Shown here: positions 10,511-18,664 of the stretch, piece by piece
Position numbering within the stretch: position 1 is the stretch's first letter
Layout: each line of letters starts with the position of its first letter
Source of the DNA: CAVOOW01 sp963697675
GTDB lineage: Bacteria > Actinomycetota > Actinomycetes > JACCUZ01
Assembly: GCA_963697675.1 (NCBI GenBank)
Contig: CAVOOW010000006.1
Location: forward strand, 434,001 to 498,000
Length of the DNA: 64,000 nucleotides
Direction of reading: 5' to 3'
The notes under the pieces: generated by a model
What the model was told of the DNA's origin: nothing
What the model saw: the letters and a program-made list of their open reading frames with translations, nothing else
Database searches by the model: none
Program-made: the position numbers and the translations under genes

Positions 10511-12739
10511 TCAGTGGGCGGCGGGCAGGCGGCGGTCCAGCCAGGCGGGCAGCCACCAGTTGCGACGCCCGAGCAGCGCCATCGCGGCCGGCAGCAGAAC
10601 CGCCCTGACGATGGTCGCGTCGATGAGCACGGCCGCTGCGAGGCCGACGCCGAGCTGCTTGAACTCCAGCAGCGACAGCGTCGCGAAGATGCTGAACACC
10701 CCGATCATCACAGCCGCCGCACTCGTGACCACTCCCGCCGACGCCGTCACGCCACGGGACACTGCGGCGCGGGTCGGTTCACCTTGTGCGTGCGCCTCGC
10801 GGATCCGGCTCACGACGAACACGTGATAGTCCATCGACAGCCCGAACAGGATCACGAACAGGAACAGCGGCAGCCAGTCGACCACGAAGCCGCTGTCCTG
10901 CACACCCAACAGGCCGTTGAGGAAACCGTGCTGGAACACGAGCACGAGCAGGCCATAGGCCGCACCCACGGACAGCAGGTTCAACGCGACTGCGGTTCCC
11001 GCGACCACCACGGACCGGAAGGCGAGCACCAGCACGATGAACGTCACGGCCAGCACGAACCCGAACACCAGCGGCAAGTGCGACCGCAGCGTGCTGGTGA
11101 AGTCCACCGAGCCGGCCGTGTCTCCGGTGACGGCGACCTCGGCGCCCGGCAGCTTGTCGCGCAAGGTAGGCGTGAGGTCGTCGCGCAGGAACGCGAGCGA
11201 CTCCTTCGACTTGTCGGTGTTGAAGTCACCGGTCATCGCGAGGTCGACCGTTGCCGTACGCCCGTTCGGCGCGAAGTCGACCTTCGCGTCGCTCAGGTCC
11301 GCGAACTGGCCGCTGCGCTCGGCCGTGGAGACCAGCGAAGCGACACCCTTCTGCACGGCGGCCTTGTCCAGTGGCTTGTTGTCGTCCGACCAGATGGCGA
11401 CGGTGTGCGCGAACCCGGTCTGCGGGAACGCACTCGTCATCGAGTCGTAGGTCTGCATGATCGGGATCGACCGGGGCAGCGAGTCAGCACCCGCCTCACC
11501 GAGACGCATGCCCAGCGCAGGCGCGGCAAGCGCGAGCATCGCCGTGCCGGCAACCACCAGTGACACGAGCGGCTTGGCCAGCACGATGCGCATGACGGCC
11601 GGCCAGAAGCGGCCGGCTCCGTGCCGTCGCAGCCGGTGCACCAGCGGGATGCGCGGCCGGTCGACCTTGTCACCGAGCAGCGAGAGCACCGCGGGCAGCA
11701 CGGTGAGCGACCCGAGGACCGCCACTGCGACAACGAGCATGGTGCCGACGGCCATCGAGCTGAAGACGACGTTGCCCGAGAGCAGCAGGCCACCCATCGC
11801 CACGATGACGGCGATGCCGGAGATCACGACCGCGTGCCCACTCGTCGCGGCGGCGATGTCGATGGCGTCGCGGCGGCTGGCGCCACGGGCGCGCTCCTCG
11901 CGCGTACGCCGCACGTAGAACAGCGAGTAGTCGACGCCGACCGCCATGCCGATGAGCAGGATGACGCTGTTCAGGGTGTCGCTGACCGGCAGCAGGTGCG
12001 ACACGAGCCCGGACAGGCCGATCGCGGTGCCGACTGCGGAGAGGGCGAGCAGCAGCGGCACTCCGGCGGCGAACAGCGCGCCGAAGGTCAGCAGCAGGAT
12101 GCCGAGCGTGATGGGCAGGCTCAATGTCTCCGCGCGCTTGAAGTCGTCGCTGACCACGCCGTTGATGGCGTGGTTGATCGACGCGTCGCCCATCTCGGCG
12201 ACGGTCAGCCCGGGATGCGACTTCGCCACGGCGGCCGTGACGCCCAGGACCTTGTCGATGCGCGTGTCGGCAACGTCCTCCGCGGCGGTGCCGGTGGCGC
12301 CGTCGACGTCGAGGACGACAGGCAGCAACGCCGACCGCCCGTCGTGCCCGCGGATCAGCGCGCCGACCCGCTCGACCTCGGGCCGTCCGGACAGCCGGGT
12401 GCGCAGCTGCCCGGCAACCTCGTCGGCCTGGTTGTTGCTGAGCTTCTGCCCCTTGGGTGCCTGGATGAGGATCTGCTCGGTGATGTCGGCCGGGTAGCCG
12501 GCCTTCTCGATGACCCGGTCGGCCCGGCCGGACTCACCGGCTCCGGTCTCGGCGTCGCTGATCGTCCGGGTGCCGGCCGCGCCGCCGCCCACGATGGCGG
12601 CCGCGACGAGCAGCACCCAGATGACCAGGGCCTTCCATCGGTGTCGGGTGCTCCACCGGGCAAGCCGTTCCGCCGCACCGCGCCGGCGCCCTGGGGAGGG
12701 CTGGGTCTCGGCGGCCGCCGTCGATGTGAGAACTGTCAT
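10511..12739 (-). CDS. MMPL/RND-family membrane transporter
   Basis: 742 residues, ATG with AAGGAG upstream. The layout is the MMPL/RND one: TM1 (about residues 38-58), a large extracytoplasmic loop, a bundle of five or six helices containing the GMAVGVDYSLFYVRRTREE signature, then a second half with the same plan and GLSMDYHVFVVSRIREA. MMPL proteins export lipids or hydrophobic compounds by proton motive force; the acidic residues in the two DYS/DYH helices are the expected proton-relay positions. It is divergent from a histidine kinase operon 256 bp away, which may control it, but the substrate is unknown. Confidence 0.93.
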   Translation of the reverse strand: MTVLTSTAAAETQPSPGRRRGAAERLARWSTRHRWKALVIWVLLVAAAIVGGGAAGTRTISDAETGAGESGRADRVIEKAGYPADITEQILIQAPKGQKLSNNQADEVAGQLRTRLSGRPEVERVGALIRGHDGRSALLPVVLDVDGATGTAAEDVADTRIDKVLGVTAAVAKSHPGLTVAEMGDASINHAINGVVSDDFKRAETLSLPITLGILLLTFGALFAAGVPLLLALSAVGTAIGLSGLVSHLLPVSDTLNSVILLIGMAVGVDYSLFYVRRTREERARGASRRDAIDIAAATSGHAVVISGIAVIVAMGGLLLSGNVVFSSMAVGTMLVVAVAVLGSLTVLPAVLSLLGDKVDRPRIPLVHRLRRHGAGRFWPAVMRIVLAKPLVSLVVAGTAMLALAAPALGMRLGEAGADSLPRSIPIMQTYDSMTSAFPQTGFAHTVAIWSDDNKPLDKAAVQKGVASLVSTAERSGQFADLSDAKVDFAPNGRTATVDLAMTGDFNTDKSKESLAFLRDDLTPTLRDKLPGAEVAVTGDTAGSVDFTSTLRSHLPLVFGFVLAVTFIVLVLAFRSVVVAGTAVALNLLSVGAAYGLLVLVFQHGFLNGLLGVQDSGFVVDWLPLFLFVILFGLSMDYHVFVVSRIREAHAQGEPTRAAVSRGVTASAGVVTSAAAVMIGVFSIFATLSLLEFKQLGVGLAAAVLIDATIVRAVLLPAAMALLGRRNWWLPAWLDRRLPAAH

Positions 12740-12902
12740 GACAGGCTCCTTCTCAAGGTTTGCTTGCGATGGACTCCACGGTCCCCGTCGAGCGGGCTCG
12801 CGTCTCTGGAGCCAGCGGGCGAACAGTGCGGGGGTTAACCAGAGGTACGACTCGGCAGCCAGCCCACTCGTCCGCGGGGCCCGGTGTCTCTAGCGTGGAT
12901 GT

Positions 12903-12930
12903 CGCAGGGCCTCACCACCGAGGCCCTGCG
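12903..12930 (+). other. Perfect 11-bp stem hairpin in histidine-kinase leader
   Basis: CGCAGGGCCTC (12903-12913) pairs perfectly with GAGGCCCTGCG (12920-12930) around a six-base loop ACCACC, 66 bases upstream of the kinase ATG. No T-tract follows. It may be an mRNA leader structure or a regulator site in the region between the divergent MMPL and kinase genes. Confidence 0.6.
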
Positions 12931-12995
12931 CCAAGCAAAGGGCTCGCCGCCAGCAGGGCGGGGCCCGCGAACCGGACAGGCAGGCAGAAGCGACC

Positions 12996-14237
12996 ATGCT
13001 GTACAGCTGGGTGGGACGACCACTCCTCGAGCTGGCCTACGTCGCTCTGGGCATGTTCCTCGGCATCATCACGTTCACGGTGACCGTCACCGGCCTGGCG
13101 CTCAGCATCGGGCTGCTGCCCGCGTTCCTGCTGGGTGTGCCCGTCCTCGTGGGCACCGTCTACGTCGTGCACGGCATGGCGATCATGGAGCGCCGTCGCG
13201 CCATGCTGCTCATGGACGTCGACCTGCCGGCGCGCCCCATGCCCCGCAAGCCCGGGCAGAACTGGCTGCGCCGCTCCTTGGCGCTCACCGTCTCGCCGGA
13301 GTTCTGGAAGGAGGCGTCGTACAGCCTGCTGCTGCTGCCGCTCGGGGTCATCTCCGGCACCCTGGTCGTGTCCTTCTGGGCCGTCGCCGTTGCCGGGTTG
13401 CTGCTCCCCGCCTACATCGGCCTGTTGCCGGGTGACGAGGCCATCACCTGGCTGCACTGGTCCAACGGCCTGGAGGTCGCCGCCGGCTTCGTCACCGGCC
13501 TGGTGTTCGTGCTCCTGGCCCGCGTCCTGACGACCGGTCTCGCGGCTGCGCATGTCGCCCTGGCCTCGGCGCTGCTGACCCCCAGCCAGAACGACGCGCT
13601 GCGCGCGCAGGTCTCCCAGCTCACCGAGACCCGCGCCCGGGTCGTCGACGCCGCCGACTCCGAGCGACGCCGGATCGAACGTGACCTGCATGACGGCGCG
13701 CAGCAGCAGCTGGTCTCGCTGGCCATGAACCTCGGCCGGGCCAGGGCCAAGTTCGACAGCGACCCCGAGGGCGCCAGGGAGCTCGTCGACCAGGCGCACC
13801 AGGAAGCGAAGGACTCCATCACCGAGCTGCGCAACGTCGTCCGCGGCGTGCATCCGGCCGTCCTCACCGACCGTGGCCTCGACGCAGCGCTGTCCGCGCT
13901 CGCGGCCCGCTCCCCCGTGCCCGTGCGCATCGACGTCGACGTGCTGGAGCGACCGAGCCCCACCGTCGAGGCAGTCGCCTACTTCGTGGTCAGCGAGTCC
14001 CTCACGAACATCGCCCGGCACTCGGGCGCGACGCGCGCCGCCGTACACATCGAACGGGACGGCGACCGGCTGCTCGTCTCCGTCTCCGACGACGGCCACG
14101 GCGGCGCCACCGAGAACCCCGGCGGCGGACTCGCCGGCCTGCGCGACCGGGTGGCCGCAGTCGACGGCACCTTCCGCCTGCAGTCCTCGCCAACCGGCGG
14201 GACCACCGTGACCGTGGAGGTACCGTGCGCGTCTTGA
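12996..14237 (+). CDS. Two-component sensor histidine kinase (HisKA_3/NarL type)
   Basis: 413 residues. An N-terminal membrane sensor domain of about four helices spans residues 10-185 and lacks a large extracellular loop, so it probably senses the membrane itself. A HisKA_3 dimerisation helix with ERRRIERDLHDGAQQQL carries the phospho-accepting His232, and an HATPase_c domain follows (SESLTNIARHSGA, VSDDGHGG, GGGLAGLRDRV). The final 13 bases overlap the response-regulator gene, so the two form a pair. The membrane-sensor layout recalls LiaS/DesK-like kinases responding to envelope stress. Its neighbours, a divergent MMPL exporter and a DUF4097 protein, fit that reading. Confidence 0.93.
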   Translation: MLYSWVGRPLLELAYVALGMFLGIITFTVTVTGLALSIGLLPAFLLGVPVLVGTVYVVHGMAIMERRRAMLLMDVDLPARPMPRKPGQNWLRRSLALTVSPEFWKEASYSLLLLPLGVISGTLVVSFWAVAVAGLLLPAYIGLLPGDEAITWLHWSNGLEVAAGFVTGLVFVLLARVLTTGLAAAHVALASALLTPSQNDALRAQVSQLTETRARVVDAADSERRRIERDLHDGAQQQLVSLAMNLGRARAKFDSDPEGARELVDQAHQEAKDSITELRNVVRGVHPAVLTDRGLDAALSALAARSPVPVRIDVDVLERPSPTVEAVAYFVVSESLTNIARHSGATRAAVHIERDGDRLLVSVSDDGHGGATENPGGGLAGLRDRVAAVDGTFRLQSSPTGGTTVTVEVPCAS

Positions 14238-14869
14238 TCGCCGAGGACTCGGTGCTGCTGCGCCAGGGTCTCGTCCACCTGCTGACCGACGCCGGGCTCG
14301 AGGTCGTGGCTGCGGTCGACGACGCCGACGAGCTGCTGCGTGCCGTTGACGAGCACGCGCCCGACATCTGCGTCGTCGACATCCGGATGCCACCGACGCA
14401 CACCGACGAGGGCGTCCGCGCGGCGCTGGTCATCCGGGCCCAGCACCCCGACGTCGGCGTGCTGATGCTCAGCCAGTACGTCGAGGAGCGCTATGCGATC
14501 GACCTGATCGCCTCCGACACCCGGGGCTTCGGCTATCTGCTGAAGGACCGCGTCGCCGACGTCGCGGAGTTCGTCGAGGCGGTACGACGCGTGGCGACCG
14601 GCGGCACGGCACTGGACCCAGAGGTCATCCAGCAGCTGTTCGTCCGAAGCCGCCGCGTCGACCCCCTCGCGGGACTGACCCCGCGAGAGACCGAGGTCAT
14701 CGGTCTGATGGCAGAAGGCCGGTCCAACGCCGGCATCGCGGCCGAGCTCGTCGTGAGCGAAGGCGCGGTCGAAAAGCACGTGAGCTCGATCTTCACCAAG
14801 CTCGGCCTGCCCCCGGCCGAGCAGGACCATCGACGAGTGCTGGCCGTCCTGCGCTGGCTGAACGGCTGA
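14225..14869 (+). CDS. LuxR/NarL-type response regulator
   Basis: 214 residues overlapping the kinase gene by 13 bases. The receiver domain has the acidic pair at residues 7-8 and the phospho-acceptor Asp52 (CVVDIRMPP). A C-terminal LuxR-type HTH starts at about residue 145 (LTPRETEVIGLMAEGRSNAGI, then SEGAVEKHVSSIFTKLGL). It is the cognate regulator of the upstream kinase. The next gene, a DUF4097 protein, begins 9 bases after this stop and is probably co-transcribed. Targets are not visible; the divergent MMPL promoter is the obvious candidate. Confidence 0.94.
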   Translation: MRVLIAEDSVLLRQGLVHLLTDAGLEVVAAVDDADELLRAVDEHAPDICVVDIRMPPTHTDEGVRAALVIRAQHPDVGVLMLSQYVEERYAIDLIASDTRGFGYLLKDRVADVAEFVEAVRRVATGGTALDPEVIQQLFVRSRRVDPLAGLTPRETEVIGLMAEGRSNAGIAAELVVSEGAVEKHVSSIFTKLGLPPAEQDHRRVLAVLRWLNG

Positions 14870-14878
14870 GGAGCGATC

Positions 14879-15703
14879 GTGACCACCGAGACAACCATTC
14901 CACCGGCCGGCTCGGCCGGGCCTGCGGGCCCGCGTCCGGACGCCGGCCTGCGCCTGTCGTTGCGCATCCTCGCCGTCGGGTTCGCGCTGCTCGCTGTCGG
15001 GTGGACCGCCTTCACCGTCGCCAGCCTGCTGGCCCGGGTGACGGACCACCGCAGCGCCACCTATGACGGAGTGCGCGCCCTCGACATCGACCTGGGCTTC
15101 GAGTCCGTCGAGATCGTCGGGGCGGCCGACGCGACGTCCGTGTCGATGACCCGGTCCTACACCTGGTCGCTCGGCAAGCCGTCCATCAGCAACCGGCTCG
15201 ACGGCGACCTGCTCTCGATCAGCTCGTCGTGCCCCTTCTCTGTCGGGCTCGGCTGCTCCGGCCACGTCCGGCTCGTCGTGCCCAGGTCCCTCGATGTCCA
15301 GGTGCACAACAGCGACGGCTCGGTGACCTTGCGCGACCTCAACGGTCCGGTCGACCTGTCCACCTCGGACGGAAGCATCACCGCCGCGAATCTCACCGGC
15401 CGGGTGACGCTGCACAGCAGCGACGGTTCGCTCGTCGCGACCGGGCTGCGCTCCGAGCAGGTCGACGCGTCGACCTCCGACGGGTCGGTGCGGCTGTCCT
15501 TCGAGCTGGCTCCCTCGTCCGTGACCGCGCACAGCGGAGACGGGTCGATCGAGGTGGTCGTGCCGGCTGACGGGACGGCCTACAACGTGACCGCGACCAC
15601 CGGCGACGGCAGCCGGGACGTGTCGGTGCCGACCGATTCCAGCTCGGCACGGCGCATGCAGCTGAGCACCGGCGACGGCTCGATCCGGGTGCTTGCTAGG
15701 TGA
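14879..15703 (+). CDS. DUF4097-family membrane-anchored adhesin-like protein
   Basis: 274 residues, GTG start with GAGGAG about 6 bases upstream. A short proline/glycine-rich cytoplasmic tail precedes one membrane segment (about residues 30-55). The extracytoplasmic part is a right-handed beta-solenoid of DUF4097 type with recurring SDGSV/SDGSI/SDGSL/GDGSI turns, at least seven of them roughly 20 residues apart. Such proteins often follow LiaRS-like envelope-stress pairs, as here. The stop overlaps the convergent response-regulator gene by 8 bases, so transcripts from both sides must run over one another or end inside the coding regions. Confidence 0.85.
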   Translation: MTTETTIPPAGSAGPAGPRPDAGLRLSLRILAVGFALLAVGWTAFTVASLLARVTDHRSATYDGVRALDIDLGFESVEIVGAADATSVSMTRSYTWSLGKPSISNRLDGDLLSISSSCPFSVGLGCSGHVRLVVPRSLDVQVHNSDGSVTLRDLNGPVDLSTSDGSITAANLTGRVTLHSSDGSLVATGLRSEQVDASTSDGSVRLSFELAPSSVTAHSGDGSIEVVVPADGTAYNVTATTGDGSRDVSVPTDSSSARRMQLSTGDGSIRVLAR

Positions 15704-16415
15704 TCTCGAGCAGCTTCTCGCGCACGGCGTAGACGACCGCTTCCATGCGCGAGTGCAGCTGCAGCTTCTCCAGGATGTTGCGGATGTGGTTCTTCACCGT
15801 GTTCTCGCTGATGAACAGCTCTTTGGCGATGTCGCGGTTGTTGAGTCCCTTGGCGACGAGCTTGAGCACCTCGAGCTCGCGGTCGGTGAGCCGCGGCGCC
15901 GGGACCTGCTGGCGCTCATCGCCCTTCTTGATCATCGTGGCGAACTCGGAGAGCAGCTTGGAGGCCATCGACGGGCTGATCAGGGACTGCCCGCCCGCGA
16001 CCGATCGGATGGCCGCGGCGACCTCGTCGATCGAGATCTCCTTGAGGAGATAGCCGCTGGCACCGGCCTTGATGGCGTCGTAGAGGTCGGCCTCGTCGTC
16101 GGAGATCGTCAGCATGACGATCTTGGCGCTCGGGACGACCTCCTTGATCGCGGTGCAGGCCTCGATGCCGCTGCGCCTGGGCATCCGAACGTCCATCAGC
16201 ACGATGTCGGGCAGCAGCGTGGAGGCCAGGTCGACGGCCTCGGCACCGTCGCCGGCCTCGCCGACGACCTCGATGTCGCTCTCCTGCCCGAGAACCATCT
16301 CCAGGCCACGGCGGAACAGGGCGTGGTCGTCGACCACGAGCACGCGGATGGCCTCGGAGTTGTGGGCGACCGGAGGCAGGTCGGACGCTGACGCCTGACG
16401 TGCGTGCTCGGGCAC
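15696..16415 (-). CDS. LuxR/NarL-type response regulator (orphan)
   Basis: 239 residues from the GTG at 16415, preceded by AAGGGA seven bases away; the frame is open further 5' but that extension is only basic residues. The receiver has acidic residues at 29-30 and the phospho-acceptor Asp75 (IVLMDVRMPR). The C-terminal LuxR HTH has LTDRELEVLKLVAKGLNNRDI and SENTVKNHIRNILEKL. No kinase lies beside it, so its partner is elsewhere. Position next to hpf and secA is conserved in several actinobacteria as far as I recall, suggesting a core regulator; its role is not established from the sequence. Confidence 0.92.
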   Translation of the reverse strand: MPEHARQASASDLPPVAHNSEAIRVLVVDDHALFRRGLEMVLGQESDIEVVGEAGDGAEAVDLASTLLPDIVLMDVRMPRRSGIEACTAIKEVVPSAKIVMLTISDDEADLYDAIKAGASGYLLKEISIDEVAAAIRSVAGGQSLISPSMASKLLSEFATMIKKGDERQQVPAPRLTDRELEVLKLVAKGLNNRDIAKELFISENTVKNHIRNILEKLQLHSRMEAVVYAVREKLLEIT

Positions 16416-16551
16416 CTGCCATTCCCTTCTGCGGCGACGCCTGGAGGAGCGCTTGGCCCCATGTTCGGACAACCTGTGAACTATCGCACGCTACGGGCGA
16501 TCCCGGCGGGTGAACAGGCCCCTTCACCACACCGGAATCGTGGCGATTGCC

Positions 16552-17163
16552 TCAGACGGCGAGCCTGATCACGCCGTAGTCGTAGGCCCGGCGCCGGTAG
16601 ACGACGCTGGGCGCCGACGTCGTGGCGTCGACGAACAGGAAGAAGTCGTGGCCGACGAGCTCCATCTCGTACAGCGCCTGATCGAGGTCCATCGGCGCGG
16701 CCGCGTGCAGTTTCTCGCGGATCACCAGCGGGCCGGTCTCGACCGAACCGTCCACATCGTCGACGGTGGCCGAGCTGTCCCGCGCGGCGTCACTCCTGCT
16801 TCGCTCGGCGTCAATGGCAGCGGTGGCGGCCGCGACCGAGACCGGGGTCTTCTTCCCGTGGTGCACCTTGCGCCGGTCCTGCGCCTTGCGCAGGCGCGCC
16901 TCCAGCTTGGCCACCGCAACGTCCAGAGCTGCGTAGCAGTCCTGCGCCGATGCCTCCGCCCGGACGATCGGTCCACGCGAGTGGATGGTCAGCTCCACGC
17001 GTTCGCTCTGGTCGGCCTGGCGTGGGTTGCGCTCCTTCGCGCACTCGACATCGACGGTGATCACCTTGGAATCGAGCTTCTCGACCTTGGCCAGCTTGTC
17101 CGCCACGTGCTGGCGGAAACGGTCGGAGATCTCGGTGTGCCGGCCCTTGACGACGATGTCCAC
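16552..17163 (-). CDS. hpf: Ribosome hibernation promoting factor, long form
   Basis: 203 residues from a GTG start preceded by GGAGGTT. The N-terminal about 100 residues form the S30AE/RaiA domain (MDIVVKGRHTEISDRFRQHV) that occupies the tRNA/mRNA path of the 30S subunit. An acidic linker follows. A C-terminal dimerisation domain (DQALYEMELVGHDFFLFVDATT through YRRRAYDYGVIRL) makes this the long form that joins two 70S ribosomes into 100S dimers. Its location beside secA and the ComFC gene is conserved (Rv3241c region). Stress or stationary-phase control is usual in the family but no specific operator is seen here. Confidence 0.95.
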   Translation of the reverse strand: MDIVVKGRHTEISDRFRQHVADKLAKVEKLDSKVITVDVECAKERNPRQADQSERVELTIHSRGPIVRAEASAQDCYAALDVAVAKLEARLRKAQDRRKVHHGKKTPVSVAAATAAIDAERSRSDAARDSSATVDDVDGSVETGPLVIREKLHAAAPMDLDQALYEMELVGHDFFLFVDATTSAPSVVYRRRAYDYGVIRLAV

Positions 17164-17612
17164 GAAGGTGAACCTCCTTGAGCTCGATGGCTCATATTTT
17201 CTACGTCTGCGCTGAGAATGCCAGCAGTACCTGTGGAGTAGATGTATCAGCGAATGATTAACAGCCCGTATCGTCGGGCGCCGCAGTTCAGGATGGGTCC
17301 ATCAGGGTGGCTCGTCCAGCGGGGCACCGGGAGCACCCGCCCGGCCGACCTGGTCTTCGACCCCACATCCGCCTGCAGAGGGTCTCGCAGCGATGTTCGC
17401 CACTACTCCCCTTCTCCCGGAACGGCAACCATCTGGGTCGCCGGCGAGGCAGGACTTACTTCTAAGCCGCACCGTGATCGACGACGAGAAGTCGCCTTAC
17501 GTGGACCGTTTCGCCTGCGGCTGGCATCGGCTAACCGGCTCGCTCCTCCGTACGGAGGGGACAATCCGGCGCAACCACGGACCCGGGCGGGTGCCATGAC
17601 GAAACGCTAGCC
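17164..17612. other. Intergenic region between hpf and ComFC gene
   Basis: About 450 bases without a convincing gene. Base composition is less biased than in the coding regions and the open frames on both strands lack actinobacterial codon bias. It presumably contains the hpf promoter and leader on the minus strand. The only clear structure is a perfect 14-base palindrome CCTCCGTACGGAGG at 17545-17558, about 55 bases beyond the 3' end of the ComFC gene. Confidence 0.6.
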
Positions 17613-18418
17613 CTATCCGATGATGGGCAACAAACCGGGCATCGTGCGGCGACGCGTCGCCGCGACGAGGGCCGCACCCACGAGGTCGATCCCCGAGCCT
17701 CGCATGGTGGCCGCCGCGGCTGCGAGTGAGGCACCGGTCGTGACGATGTCGTCGACCAGGACCACTCGCGTGCTATGCCGATTCCACTGCCGCGCGAGCG
17801 CGACGCCTGGGCGGTCGGACATGAGCACCGCACCCCGCAGGTTCGCCGCCCTGGCGTGGGCATCGAGGCCCGACTGGTCCTGCACCGATCCCGCCATCCG
17901 GAGCACGGGCCGCACCGAGACGTCCCGGCCCTCGGCCCGCAGCGACCGGGCGGCCGCCCTGGCGATGGCCAGAGTGGGGTCACGGCCGCGCTCGCGCACG
18001 GCGCCGCGACGCGACGGCATGGGCACGAGCACGACGCCAGCCCGCTGACTGCCCATCTGGCGAGCGCTGAGGCGAGCACTGCCCGTACCGCGGTGGCGAG
18101 CGCTGCGCCCAGCGGCCGGGCGAGCGCGGCCCTGCCCTGCTCCTTGTGGGCCAGCAGCGCCGCGCGAACCGCGCCGTCGTAGTCGGCGACCGCCCAGGGC
18201 GGCGGCAGTCCCGGTGGCGACGGCTGCGGCCACGCCGGGCGCGCCGGCTCGGCCAGAGCCAGCCCGCAGCGACGGCAGAGCAGGCCGGGCAACAGCCCGC
18301 ACCCGGCGCACTCGGCAGGCAGCGCCAGGTCCAGGGCCGCCAGCAGCGCCGAACCGGCCCGGCGCGCCAGTGCCGCGATGCCGCCGGCGGTCGGGGCCAC
18401 GGGCGACCGAGATGTCAC
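17613..18418 (-). CDS. ComFC-like phosphoribosyltransferase, frameshifted
   Basis: Adding one base near 18050 restores a 268-residue ComF/GntX family protein. The N-terminus carries the zinc-finger cysteines CAGCG and CRRCG, then AVADYDGAVRAALLAHKEQG. The C-terminal half has VVLVPMPSRR, the PRPP-binding loop VVLVDDIVTTGASL and GAALVAATRR. ComFC acts in DNA uptake and recombination in naturally transformable bacteria; in actinobacteria the role is less clear. The break falls at a GGG run (AGCGGGCTGG), where one more G would rejoin the frames. The start is GTG at 18418. Position between hpf and lpqB matches Rv3242c. Confidence 0.82.
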
Positions 18419-18572
18419 CGGACCATCGTCGCGTCCCGCCAGCCCCGGGGCCGCGACCGCACCTGAACCTGTGGACGCACCGCGGCTGTGGATTTAGCGC
18501 GGCAGGGACACCCCGTCACCGCTGTCCAGCCGTGGCAAGGATCAGGATCGGGTGGCCGTCCGGCCGCTCATT

Positions 18573-18631
18573 TTTCATGATCGCGAAGGATCATGTCGCT
18601 TTCGGCTACAGGATCCTTCGTGATCATGGAA
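18573..18631. repeat. Palindromic repeat family B, copy 2
   Basis: Arms 18573-18592 (TTTCATGATCGCGAAGGATC) and 18612-18631 pair at 18 of 20 positions around a 19-base loop. The arms are nearly identical to those of the copy at 10402-10459. A 12-base direct repeat GGTGGCCGTCCG lies on both sides (18551-18562 and 18639-18650), compatible with an insertion-generated duplication though not abutting the arms. It sits downstream of lpqB and upstream of the ComFC gene on the same strand, so it could end or attenuate the mtr transcript. Confidence 0.85.
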
Positions 18632-18664
18632 TTTCGTCGGTGGCCGTCCGCCGCGATCTCGGCG

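Noticed and set aside
17242..17610. 122-codon plus-strand open frame upstream of hpf
   Set aside because: No third-position G/C bias, no ribosome site, no recognisable motif.
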